In this document: one piece after another, positions 33,068-42,131 of the stretch | Position numbering within the stretch: the stretch's first letter is position 1 | Layout: every line of letters begins with the position of its first letter | Assembly (NCBI GenBank): GCA_963720785.1 | Contig: CAVRGQ010000004.1 | Location: 248,001 to 312,000, forward strand | DNA length: 64,000 nt | Source: CAVRGQ01 sp963720785 | GTDB lineage: Bacteria > Actinomycetota > Acidimicrobiia > IMCC26256 > DASPTH01 | Direction of reading: 5' to 3' | Made by a program: the position numbers and the translations under genes | Notes under the pieces: model-generated | What the model was told of the DNA's origin: nothing | Database searches by the model: none | What the model saw: the letters and a program-made list of their open reading frames with translations, nothing else

Positions 33068-33565
33068 TCAGCCCACTTCGCGCAGGCGTCCGGTCTCCAC
33101 CTCGTACACGAAGCCGCGGATGCGGTCGTGGTGGAGGAGGAGGTCGGTGGCGCGCAGGCGGGCCACCGACGCGCGCACGCTCGTGTCGAGGTCGGTGAAG
33201 GCGCCGAAGCGCACGTTCGCGTTCGGCGGATGGCCCTTCGCCGCACCGATCTTCAGCGCGAGCGCGTTCTCGTCGAGGCCGTGCATACCGCACTGGGTGT
33301 GCTGCACCACCATGATCTCGCGCGTGCCCAGCGCGTGCTGCGAGATCGCGAGCGACCGCACCACGTCGTCGGTGACCAGACCACCCGCGTTGCGCAGCAC
33401 GTGCGCGTCGCCAGGGGTCAGGCCGAGCGCGGCGGCGGGGTCGATGCGCGCGTCCATGCACGTGACCAGCACCACCTGGCGGGCGGGACTGGCATCGAGC
33501 TCGTCGAGGTCGAAGGCGGCGGTGAACTGCTCGTTGTTGCGGAGGAGCTCGTCGATCATGCTCAT
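33068..33565 (-). CDS. beta-carbonic anhydrase
   Basis: 165 residues. Zinc ligands Cys in VTCMDAR, His and Cys in HTQCGM, with the Asp-Arg dyad next to the first Cys. Matches the short actinobacterial beta-CA type. GAGAAT ends 7 nt before ATG 33565. Confidence 0.88.
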   Translation of the reverse strand: MSMIDELLRNNEQFTAAFDLDELDASPARQVVLVTCMDARIDPAAALGLTPGDAHVLRNAGGLVTDDVVRSLAISQHALGTREIMVVQHTQCGMHGLDENALALKIGAAKGHPPNANVRFGAFTDLDTSVRASVARLRATDLLLHHDRIRGFVYEVETGRLREVG

Positions 33566-33588
33566 GGTGATGATTCTCGCAGGCGCGG

Positions 33589-34170
33589 CTACTGCCGGAC
33601 GGAGTCGATCTCGGATTGCAGCGGCCACGGGTTGATCGCGCAACCCTGCATGCCCATCGACTGCTGCTGCATGATCGGCGCGGCGGCGCCCGGCGCAGGG
33701 CAGAACGCGTGCCCGAGGCCGAGCCAGTGGCCCACCTCGTGGTTGATCACCATGTGCCGGTAGTCGACGAGCGCTCCCGGCCAGAACGGCGAGCCGAAGG
33801 CGTAGCGCCCGTCGTTGATCACGACGTAGCGGCCGGCCTGGCAGCTCCAGTCGGAGGTGCAGATCGGGTCGTAGTTGGGCAGGTGCGCGGGCTCGGCGAG
33901 CACCAGGGTGAAGTCGCCGCCGCTCGGCACCTGGCGGAACTCGATCGCCGCGCGCGACCAGCCGCTCCAGTCGTGGAGGGTGGCGTCGGCGAACTGGGCG
34001 AACTCGGCGGGGTCGGACCACACCAGCCCGTCGACCGCCACCGAGTAGGTGACGACCCGGGTGGGGGTGGGCGGCGGCGGCACGCACGACGCCAGGAGCA
34101 GGGCGGCCAGGATCCCGGCGAGGCCCGCTCCGACCGTGGTGCGCATCCATCGGCGCCGCCTGCGTGCCAT
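33589..34170 (-). CDS. DUF3152-like zinc metalloprotease lipoprotein
   Basis: 193 residues: basic start, membrane signal ending LLASC (lipobox), proline-rich linker, then a domain with the metzincin zinc site HEVGHWLGLGH and PIMQQQSMGMQ, a Met-turn candidate. Expected at the outer face of the membrane. ATG 34170 with a TACCCT box (34178-34183) 7 nt upstream. Confidence 0.8.
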   Translation of the reverse strand: MARRRRRWMRTTVGAGLAGILAALLLASCVPPPPTPTRVVTYSVAVDGLVWSDPAEFAQFADATLHDWSGWSRAAIEFRQVPSGGDFTLVLAEPAHLPNYDPICTSDWSCQAGRYVVINDGRYAFGSPFWPGALVDYRHMVINHEVGHWLGLGHAFCPAPGAAAPIMQQQSMGMQGCAINPWPLQSEIDSVRQ

Positions 34171-34177
34171 CCCGAGA

Positions 34178-34183
34178 AGGGTA
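34178..34183 (-). promoter_or_regulatory. -10 box, leaderless start of the metalloprotease gene
   Basis: TACCCT on the minus strand, 7 nt before ATG 34170. Confidence 0.45.
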
Positions 34184-34212
34184 CCGAGAGTTGACGGGAC
34201 ACCGGGGATCTG

Positions 34213-34232
34213 TTTAAGATTAGTGTCTTGAA
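34213..34232. promoter_or_regulatory. TetR self-operator over the -10 box and start codon
   Basis: TTTAAGA-N6-TCTTGAA (6 of 7 paired) contains the TAAGAT box (34215-34220) and the TTG start (34228). Confidence 0.6.
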
Positions 34233-34923
34233 TCTTGTGGGGGAGCCGAGAGTCGATCCGCGGACGGTGCGGGCGCGCGAGGCGATGATCCGCGTGGCCG
34301 AGCGGCGGTTCGGCGAGCGGGGCATCGAGGCGGTCTCGCTGCGCGAGGTCGGGGCCGCGGCCGGGCAACGGAACAACTCCGCCGCGCAGTACCACTTCGG
34401 GACGCGCGAGGGCCTCGTCGACGCGGTGTTCGGGTACCGCATGGGCGCGATCGACGCGCGGCGTCGCGAGCTGCTCGCCGCCCTCGACGCCGAGGGCCGG
34501 GGGCACGACCGGCGGGCGCTGCTCGAGGCGGTCGTCCACCCGCTCGCCGAGGAGCTCGGCCATGCCGATGGCGTGAGCGCGTACGCCCGGTTCCTCGAAC
34601 AGGTTGCCTTCGCGCCCGGCTTCGACCTGGTCGCCGGGTCGCGGCGCGACGTCACCGAGGGGCTGGTCCTCGCGGTCGAGCGGTTGCTCGCGCTGCTCGA
34701 CGAGCTGCCCGCGGAGCTGCGCGTCCGACGAGTCGCGTTGGCGATGCGGTACGTCGTGCACGCACTCGCCGACCACGAGCGCGCGCTCGAGGCGCACGTG
34801 GAAGCCACCCCCACCGCGCTCCTCGTGAGCGATCTCGTCGACACCGCGGAGGCGATCGTGACCGCGCCGGTGTCGCGTGCCACCGAACTCGAACTCACCG
34901 AGCTCCGCCGACGCGGGGCCTGA
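34228..34923 (+). CDS. TetR-family regulator
   Basis: 231 residues. HTH at about 15-65: AREAMIRVAERRFGERGIEAVSLREV..QRNNSAAQYHFG (broken here), then an all-helical ligand domain. TTG 34228 is supported by TAAGAT 7 nt upstream, a leaderless layout; GTG 34237 is the alternative. It precedes the TauD gene by 13 nt and probably controls it. Confidence 0.85.
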   Translation: MNLVGEPRVDPRTVRAREAMIRVAERRFGERGIEAVSLREVGAAAGQRNNSAAQYHFGTREGLVDAVFGYRMGAIDARRRELLAALDAEGRGHDRRALLEAVVHPLAEELGHADGVSAYARFLEQVAFAPGFDLVAGSRRDVTEGLVLAVERLLALLDELPAELRVRRVALAMRYVVHALADHERALEAHVEATPTALLVSDLVDTAEAIVTAPVSRATELELTELRRRGA

Positions 34924-34936
34924 ACGGGAGCAACGC

Positions 34937-35905
34937 ATGACCGACGTCCGCACCGACCCCTCGACCAGGCGCCACGATCCCAGCATGGGGCTCGACGCGG
35001 CGCGCGTGCGCATGCAGGACTACGACGTCGAGCTCGGCCCGCTCGGCCACCTCGCCGCCGAGCGCGAGCGGCTCGCCGGGCTCGAGTGGCGGCACCTCGT
35101 GGTGACCCCGATGTCGGCGACGATCGGGGCCGAGATCTCGGGCGTCGATCTCACCACCGACCTCGCCGACGAGGTGATCGAGGAGATCCGTCGGGCGCTG
35201 TTGGAGCACAAGGCGATCTTCTTCCGTGACCAGCCCCTCACCCCCGGGCAGCACGTCGCGTTCGCGCGGCGGTTCGGTGACCTCGAGATCCACCCGTTCA
35301 TCCCCGGCAACCCCGAGTGGCCCGAGCTCGTCCGTTTCGAGAAGGGCGCCGACACCGGCGGGTACGAGAACGGCTGGCACCACGACGTCACGTGGCGCGA
35401 GGTGCCGTCGATGGCTGCGGTCCTGCACGCGGTGCAGGTACCGGCGACCGGTGGCGACACGCTGTTCGCCGACATGGGCGCGGCGTACGACGGCCTCGAC
35501 GACGAGCTGCGCGCGCGCATCGACGGCATGACCGCGGTCCACGACCACCTGAAGAGCTTCGGACGCCAGGTCCCGCCGGAGAAGCAGGCCGCGATCCGCG
35601 AGATGTTCCCGCCGGTCGAACACCCCGTCGTGCGCACCCATCCGGAGACGGGCCGGAAGATGCTCTTCGTCAACCGGTTCTTCACCGACCACATCGTGGG
35701 CCTCGACCGCGAGCAGAGCACCGCGCTCATCGACCGGCTCGCCCGCCAGGCCGACATTCTCGAGTACCAGTGCCGCTTCCGCTGGGCGCCCGACTCGGTC
35801 GCGATGTGGGACAACCGGGCGTGCCAGCACTACGCGTGCAGCGACTACTGGCCCTCGATCCGCATCATGGAGCGGGCCAGCATCACCGGCGAACGCCCCG
35901 TCTGA
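34937..35905 (+). CDS. TauD/TfdA-family Fe(II)/2-oxoglutarate dioxygenase
   Basis: 322 residues. Iron ligands His148 and Asp150 (GWHHDVTW) and a distal His in NRACQHYA; 2-oxoglutarate Arg in RIMERASI. Members hydroxylate taurine, alkyl sulfates, aryloxyalkanoates or other substrates; which one is unknown. ATG 34937 has GGGAG 6 nt upstream. Cotranscribed with the TetR gene. Confidence 0.88.
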   Translation: MTDVRTDPSTRRHDPSMGLDAARVRMQDYDVELGPLGHLAAERERLAGLEWRHLVVTPMSATIGAEISGVDLTTDLADEVIEEIRRALLEHKAIFFRDQPLTPGQHVAFARRFGDLEIHPFIPGNPEWPELVRFEKGADTGGYENGWHHDVTWREVPSMAAVLHAVQVPATGGDTLFADMGAAYDGLDDELRARIDGMTAVHDHLKSFGRQVPPEKQAAIREMFPPVEHPVVRTHPETGRKMLFVNRFFTDHIVGLDREQSTALIDRLARQADILEYQCRFRWAPDSVAMWDNRACQHYACSDYWPSIRIMERASITGERPV

Positions 35906-35918
35906 CCCCCGCCCTTCC

Positions 35919-35970
35919 CGTTTTGGCGTCACCAGACGTCGCTATAGCGGCGCGTCCTGACGCCAAAACG
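35919..35970. terminator. large inverted repeat between convergent genes
   Basis: CGTTTTGGCGTCA and TGACGCCAAAACG pair perfectly over 13 bp; the loop holds GCTATAGC. It probably ends both the tauD and hydrolase transcripts. Confidence 0.6.
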
Positions 35971-35972
35971 AT

Positions 35973-36728
35973 CTACTCGGGGGCGTCGTGGAGGAGGGCG
36001 GCGGCGACGGCCGCGCCGGTCGCCACGGAGTTGAGGTAGGGCTCGGGGTCGTGGGCGCGGTGGCCGTTGTCGACCTCGACATCCTCGACGCGGCTGCCGA
36101 ACTTCGGGGCGAGCGGCCTCGCCGCAGCTTTGTCGCCGGTGGCGCGCACGTTCACCCAGCGCTCCACGCTGCCCGGCCACCGACCGTCGCCCTCGAGCGC
36201 CCCGAGCGCGAGCAGTCCGTCGACGAAGTCGGAACCGAGCGGCGAGCCGAGGGTGACGAAGGTGTGCACGCGCCAGTCGGGGTGGTTGCAGAGCGCGGCG
36301 TAGGACATCACGGTGCCGAGCGAGTGGGCGATCAGCACCCGCGTGTCTTCGTTGACCAGTGGTTCGATCCGCGCGCGCAGTCGCTCGCGCAGGTCGGCCT
36401 GCGTCGTCATCACCGTGACCATGTCGACGGTCCGCTGGAACGCGGCATCACTGGCCGCCTGGCCGAGCATGTCGAGCGAACCGCCACCCGCTGCGTTGGA
36501 CAGCATGTCGGCGATGCCCGCGCGTGACTGCTCGAGCTGCTCCTCGGCCTCGGTGCCCGGCGCGCGGCGGAAGAGATCGCCGTAGAAGCACACCTCGACG
36601 TCGTGGTCGGCGATCTCGATGTCGTGGTGCCACAGGCCGTCGCGCAGCGCGGGTAGCCAGCGCGACTTGAGCTCGTGCGGCCCCCACAACTCGTTGAACG
36701 CCCCGTGCACCATCACGATCTTCGCCAT
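35973..36728 (-). CDS. alpha/beta-fold serine hydrolase
   Basis: 251 residues: IVMVHGAFNELWG, nucleophile elbow IAHSLGTVM, and a C-terminal His candidate in NGHRAHDP. Lipase/esterase-like; substrate unknown. ATG 36728 with TACGCT (36735-36740) 6 nt upstream. Confidence 0.75.
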   Translation of the reverse strand: MAKIVMVHGAFNELWGPHELKSRWLPALRDGLWHHDIEIADHDVEVCFYGDLFRRAPGTEAEEQLEQSRAGIADMLSNAAGGGSLDMLGQAASDAAFQRTVDMVTVMTTQADLRERLRARIEPLVNEDTRVLIAHSLGTVMSYAALCNHPDWRVHTFVTLGSPLGSDFVDGLLALGALEGDGRWPGSVERWVNVRATGDKAAARPLAPKFGSRVEDVEVDNGHRAHDPEPYLNSVATGAAVAAALLHDAPE

Positions 36729-36734
36729 GGCGGG

Positions 36735-36740
36735 AGCGTA
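36735..36740 (-). promoter_or_regulatory. -10 box, leaderless start of the hydrolase
   Basis: TACGCT on the minus strand, 6 nt before ATG 36728. Confidence 0.45.
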
Positions 36741-36770
36741 CGCGCCGCGCCCGTCGGAGGGGGTGCAGGC

Positions 36771-39486
36771 TCAGTCGGCAACGGGGCGCGCCGCGCCGTC
36801 GCCCGCGAGGCGCTCCTGCAGCGTCTGTTTCGGGGCTCGCCGGCGGCGGATGATGTCGGCGACGATCGCGGTCCACCCGGTCTGGTGCGACGCGCCGAGC
36901 CCGGCGCCGGTGTCGCCGTGGAAGTACTCGTGGAACACCACGAGGTCCTTCCAGTAGGGGTCGGTGTCGAGCCGTTCGATGCCGCCGTTGCACGGGCGCC
37001 GGCCGTCGGGGTCGGGTACGAACAGCGACACCAGGCGGCCGCGCAGGTCGTCGGCCACCTCGCCGAGCGTGCGCTGCGCGCCCGAACCCGTGGGGTACTC
37101 GATGGTCGCCTCGTCGCCGAGGAAGTGGTCGAAGCGGTCGAGCGCCTCGCACGCGAGGTAGTTCAGCGGGAACCACACGGGCCCCCGCCAGTTCGAGTTG
37201 CCGCCGAACATCGGCGTGGTGGACTCGGCCGGCTCGTAGTCGATCGTGTGCGTCGTCCCGTCGAGCTCGAGCGTGAACGGGTGGTCGCGGTGGAAAGCGG
37301 AGAGCGAGCGCAGACCGTGCGGCGAGAGGAAGTCGGCTTCGTCGCAGAGGGTCGCGAGCACCTGGAGCAGGTGGTCGGGGTCGACCACACCGAGCAGCAG
37401 GCGCTCCTCGCCCGGTGCGCCGCGTAGGCGACCGGAAGCGCGCAGCGCGTCGGTGTCGAAACGCGACAGGTCCAGGAACGCGGCGAAGCGCTTGCCGAAC
37501 ACCTGCAGCTGCTCGAGCGCGTCGTGTTCGACCACCACCGACGCGAACATCGGGATGACGCCGACCATCGAGTACACCTCGATCGGTTCCACCGAACCGT
37601 CGGCGCACCGCAGGCGGTCGAAGTAGAAGCCGTGCTCCTCGGACCACAGCCCCATGTCGTTCATCGCGCCGCGCACCGCCGCCGAGTGCTCGAGGAACTT
37701 CACCACGAGGTCGAGGGTGGGGCGGCCGCTGCGGTTGAGGACGGTCGCCATCCCCGCCATCACCAGTGCGAACGACCCCATCCACCCGGTGGCGTCGGAC
37801 TGCTCGAGCAGGCTCCCCTGCGGCAGGTGCGAACGGTCGATGGGCCCGATGTTGTCGAGACCGAGGAAGCCGCCCTCGAACAGGTTCGAACCGTCGGCGT
37901 CTTCGCGGTTCACCCACCAGGTGAAGTTCACGAGCATCTTGTCGAAGATGCGCTCGAGGAACTCGAGGTCGCGCGCGCCGTCGATCGCGTAGACCATCGA
38001 GCGCGCCCCACGCCTGCACCGGCGGGTTCACGTCGCCGAAGTCCCACTCGTATGCCGGCAGCGCACCGTTGGGGTGCTGGAACCACTCGCGGCACACCAG
38101 CACGAGCTGGTACTTCGCGAACGCGGGGTCGACGTGCGCGAGCGCGATGCAGTGGAAGGCGAGGTCCCACGCGGCGAACCACGGGTACTCCCACTTGTCG
38201 GGCATGGCGAGCACGTCGAACGCGTCGAAGCTGCGCCACCGCGAGTTGCGACCGGTGAGGCGCTCGGCCGGCGGCGCGGGCTGGGCGGGATCGCCGTCGA
38301 GCCAGCGGGCGACGTCGTACGCGTAGCACTGCTTGCTCCACAGCAACGACGCGAACGCCTGACGCATCACCTTCGCCTCGGCGGGCGGCGTGCCCTCGGG
38401 CGTGAGCTCGTCGTAGAACTCCGCGGCCTCGACCGCGCGCCGCGCGTTGGCCCGCTCGAAGCCGGCACCGAACGGCTTGACCTCGTGGTACTGCGCGGGC
38501 CGCAGGCGCAGTTGCAGCTCGACGGTCGCGTGCGGTTCCACGGTGACCCGGTACCACCACGCGGCCTTGGTGCCGCGTTGCTCGGGGTTGACCGTGTCGG
38601 CACCGTGCACGACGTGGTCGTTGATGCCGTCCTTGGGATATGGCGTGGTCGAGTCGGCGCCGAAGATGCGCACGTCGTTGGTCTCGTTGTCGCAGCACAG
38701 CAACACGGGGTCGCCGTCGCCGCCGCCATCGGCGCACGGCGCGGCGCGCAGCTCCATCGGGCCGAGCCACGGGTGGTCGACGAGCAGCCGTGACGAGTCG
38801 TCGGGGTCGACACGCAGCTCGGGCTTCTCCGCGTCGAAGTCCCACGACCACGTGTTGCGGAACCAAGCACTCGGCAGTACGTGCAGGGTGTCGGTGATGT
38901 CGCCGGCGTTGGTGACGCGCACCGTCCAGCACACGTCGACCGGATCGGCCTTGACGTAGTCGCACTCGACCACCCAGAAGCCGTCGTCGAACACGCCCGT
39001 GTCGAGCAGCTCGTACTCGGGCTGGGTGCGGTCGCGCCGGGCGTTCTCCGCGATGAGGTCCTCGTAGGGGAAGGCCTGCTGCGGGTAGTGGTAGCGCCAG
39101 CGGTTCCACGCGTGGCTGGGCACGGCGTCGACGTACCACCAGTGCTCCTTGGCGTCTTCGCCGTGGTTGCCCTGCGCACCGGTGAGCCCGAAGATCCGCT
39201 CTTTGAGGATCGGGTCGCGCCCGTTCCACAGTGCGAGGCCGAGGCAGAGGTTCTGCTCGATGTCGCAGAAGCCGGCGAGGCCGTCCTCACCCCAGCGGTA
39301 CGCGCGTGAACGGGCGTGATCGTGGGGGAAGTAGTCCCAGGCCTCGCCGTCGGCGCTGTAGTCCTCGCGGACGGTGCCCCACTGGCGTTCGCTCAGGTAC
39401 GGGCCCCACCAGTACCACTCGCTCGCGTCGCGCAGCCCGTCGTCGAGCTTGCCGAACGTCGCGACGCGCTCGCGCTCCGCTCCCAC
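36771..39486 (-). pseudogene. GH63/MGH1-like glycoside hydrolase, +1 frameshift
   Basis: About 904 residues after joining two frames near 37998 (GCGCTCGATGG). The first 495 residues include EHWWYVDAVPSHAWNRW and a beta-rich region; the second part is the (alpha/alpha)6 catalytic barrel with GFLGLDNIGPIDRS, MFGGNSNWRGPVWFPLNYL and YFHGDTGAG. Family members are trehalose/glucosylglycerate/alpha-glucosidase-like enzymes annotated as MGH1-like. Both halves are well conserved across the shift, so the break is probably an assembly insertion. rpiA and pgi follow upstream on the same strand. Confidence 0.8.
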
Positions 39487-39504
39487 CCTGGTTCCCTCGT
39501 TCCC

Positions 39505-40161
39505 TCAGTGTCGTTCGAGCCACACGGGCACGGCGCCGCGGCCCACGACCACCGCCGACACCATCTCCGGCGGGAACAGCCCGTGCTCCACCACGCCGGG
39601 TGTGGCCGACAGGCGCGCCGCGAGCTGCGCGGGGTCGCCGATCTCGCCCTGGTAGTCGGCGATCACGCCGCCGTCGGGGCTGTGCGCCACGTCGCGCAGC
39701 TCGACGTCGCCGATGCCGTCGCGCAGGCGCTGCACGGTGCTGGGCAGGCCGAACGGCAGCAGCTCCAGCGGGATCGGCGCGTGCAGCCAGTCGACCGTCT
39801 TCGACGAGTCGACGATCACCACGAAGCGGGCTGCCGCCGCGGCAACGAGCTTCTCGCGCGTGTGGGCGGCGCCGCCGCCCTTCACCAGCCACCAGTCGGA
39901 CCGCACCTGATCGGCGCCGTCGATCGCCAGATCGAACGTGGTGACGTCGTCGAACGACGCGGTGGCGAGGCCGAGCTCGCTCGCGAGTTGCTCGGTCGCG
40001 GGCGACGTGGACACGCACACGATGTCGGTGAGGTTGCGGCGCGCGATCGCCGGCAGCAGGTGCGCGACGGTGGTGCCGGTGCCGAGGCCGAGTCGCATCC
40101 CCGACTCCACCAGCTCGGCGGCCGCCTCCGCGGCGATGCGCTTCTCGTCGTCGGCGCTCAC
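39505..40161 (-). CDS. rpiA: ribose-5-phosphate isomerase A
   Basis: 218 residues with the RpiA motifs GLGTGTTV, AIDGADQV and VKGGGAAHTREK. It interconverts ribose-5-P and ribulose-5-P in the pentose phosphate pathway. GTG 40161, 16 nt after the pgi stop, so likely one operon. Confidence 0.93.
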   Translation of the reverse strand: MSADDEKRIAAEAAAELVESGMRLGLGTGTTVAHLLPAIARRNLTDIVCVSTSPATEQLASELGLATASFDDVTTFDLAIDGADQVRSDWWLVKGGGAAHTREKLVAAAAARFVVIVDSSKTVDWLHAPIPLELLPFGLPSTVQRLRDGIGDVELRDVAHSPDGGVIADYQGEIGDPAQLAARLSATPGVVEHGLFPPEMVSAVVVGRGAVPVWLERH

Positions 40162-40177
40162 TGGGGTCCCACGGCGC

Positions 40178-41812
40178 TCAGGCCTGCTTCATCGCGCGGT
40201 AGCGGCGGATGAGCGTGTTGGTGGAGGAGTCGTGGTCGAGCTCCGGTTCCTCGGCCGACTCGAGCTGCGGTGCGATCACCTGGGCCATCTTCTTGCCCAG
40301 CTCCACGCCCCACTGGTCGAAGGAGTCGATGCCCCACACCGTGCCCTGGGTGAACACGTTGTGCTCGTACAGCGCGACGAGGGTGCCGAGGCGGTACGGG
40401 CTGATGACGTCGGTGAGGATCACGCTGGTGGGGCGGTTGCCCTCCATCACGCGGTGCGGCACCACGTCCTCGGTGGTGCCCTCGGCCCGGACCTCCTCCG
40501 CGGTCTTCCCGAACGCGAGGGCCTGCGCCTGCGCGAACACGTTCGACTGCAGGAGGTCGTGGTGGTCGCGCAGCGGGTTGAGCGTGCGCGCGAACCCGAT
40601 GAGGTCGACGGGGATCAGCGTGGTGCCCTGGTGGATCAGTTGGTAGAAGCTGTGCTGGCCGTTGGTGCCGGGTTCGCCCCAGTACACCGCGCCGGTGTCG
40701 GCCTGCACCCGCTCACCGGTGAGCGTGACGTGCTTGCCGTTGGACTCCATGGTGAGCTGCTGCAGGTACGCGGGGAAGCGCTCGAGGTACTGGTCGTAGG
40801 GCATCACGCCCACCGTCTGCGCGCCGAAGAAGTCGCGGTACCAGACCGCAAGCAGGCCCATCAGCACCGGCAGGTTCTCGGCGTTGGGCGTGGTGCGGAA
40901 GTGCTCGTCGATCGCGTGGAAGCCCTCGAGCATCTCGGTGAAGTGCGTGGGGCCGACGGCGAGCATGGTGGACAGGCCGATGGCGGAGTCCATCGAGTAG
41001 CGGCCGCCGACCCAGTCCCAGAAGCCGAACATGTTGTCGGTGTCGATGCCGAAGGCGCGCACGCCCTCCGCGTTGGTCGACACCGCGACGAAGTGCCTGG
41101 CCACCGCGTCGTCGCTGCCGAGGTGGCCGACACACCAGTCGCGCGCCGACTGGGCGTTGGTCATCGTCTCCAACGTGGTGAACGTCTTCGACGACACGAT
41201 GAAGAGGGTTTCGGCGGGATCGAGATCGTGCGTGGCCTCCACGAAGTCGGTGGAGTCCACGTTCGACACGAAGCGGAAGGTGAGCTCGCGCTTGGTGTAA
41301 TGGCGGAGCGCCTCGTAGGCCATCACCGGCCCGAGGTCGGAGCCGCCGATGCCGATGTTGACGACGTTGCGGATGCGTTTCCCGGTGTGGCCGCGCCACA
41401 CCCCGTCGCGCACCTCGTCGGCGAAGGCCGACATGCGGTCGAGCACCTGGTGCACCTCGGCGACCACGTCGACACCGTCGACCACGAGCTGCTGGTGGCG
41501 CGGCATGCGCAACGCGACGTGGAGTACGGAGCGGTGCTCCGACACGTTGATCTTCTCGCCCGCGAACATCGCGTCGATCCGCTCGCGCAGCCCCGACTCC
41601 TCTGCGAGCTGCAGGAGCAGCGCGACCGTGTCGTCGGTGATCCGGTGCTTCGAGTAGTCGAGGTAGAGGCCCTCGGCCTCCGCCGCGAGGCGTTCCCCAC
41701 GCGTGGGGTCGTCGGCGAAGAGCTCGCGCAGGTGGCGGGGAGCGATCTCGTCGTGGTGCGCCTGCAGCGCCTGCCACGCGGGTCGCTCGGAGAGCGGCAG
41801 CACGTCGGTCAC
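40178..41812 (-). CDS. pgi: glucose-6-phosphate isomerase
   Basis: 544 residues. PGI signatures are NIGIGGSDLGP, VSSKTFTTLET, VGGRYSMDSAIGL and GIDSFDQWGVELGK. It interconverts glucose-6-P and fructose-6-P. GTG 41812 with TACGCT (41819-41824) 6 nt upstream marks a leaderless start; the in-frame extension to 42133 is not conserved. Confidence 0.95.
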   Translation of the reverse strand: MTDVLPLSERPAWQALQAHHDEIAPRHLRELFADDPTRGERLAAEAEGLYLDYSKHRITDDTVALLLQLAEESGLRERIDAMFAGEKINVSEHRSVLHVALRMPRHQQLVVDGVDVVAEVHQVLDRMSAFADEVRDGVWRGHTGKRIRNVVNIGIGGSDLGPVMAYEALRHYTKRELTFRFVSNVDSTDFVEATHDLDPAETLFIVSSKTFTTLETMTNAQSARDWCVGHLGSDDAVARHFVAVSTNAEGVRAFGIDTDNMFGFWDWVGGRYSMDSAIGLSTMLAVGPTHFTEMLEGFHAIDEHFRTTPNAENLPVLMGLLAVWYRDFFGAQTVGVMPYDQYLERFPAYLQQLTMESNGKHVTLTGERVQADTGAVYWGEPGTNGQHSFYQLIHQGTTLIPVDLIGFARTLNPLRDHHDLLQSNVFAQAQALAFGKTAEEVRAEGTTEDVVPHRVMEGNRPTSVILTDVISPYRLGTLVALYEHNVFTQGTVWGIDSFDQWGVELGKKMAQVIAPQLESAEEPELDHDSSTNTLIRRYRAMKQA

Positions 41813-41818
41813 GGCGTG

Positions 41819-41824
41819 AGCGTA
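41819..41824 (-). promoter_or_regulatory. -10 box, leaderless start of pgi
   Basis: TACGCT on the minus strand, 6 nt before GTG 41812. Confidence 0.5.
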
Positions 41825-41918
41825 CCGGCGGATCACGTCAGCGACGGCCGGACGGCGCGGGCCGGGCGGATGGTTTTCGCCCCTTCCCCCTGGCCGGCAG
41901 TGGGCGGACGACGGGCAC

Positions 41919-42131
41919 ATGAGTGAGGCGAGGTTCTGCGAGACGTGCGGAGCCGGCCTCCACGAAGGTGAACGGTTCTGCGGGAGCTGTGGCCGTGGTG
42001 TGAGGGTGTCACTCGATCGAGCACCTCCACAACTGGGGGCGTACGGCCCTACACGAACCACGACCAGACGCCCAGAGTGGACAGTGAACGTCGATCGTCG
42101 AAGCCGAGCCGTAAGACGAGGGTGTCCCCGC
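41919..42131 (+). other. zinc-ribbon segment in frame with the downstream hydrolase
   Basis: From ATG 41919 the frame gives CETC and CGSC separated by 11 residues, a zinc ribbon, then a basic low-complexity stretch running into the hydrolase ATG at 42132 without a stop. Either a long N-terminal extension or a fragment of a separate zinc-ribbon gene. Confidence 0.4.
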
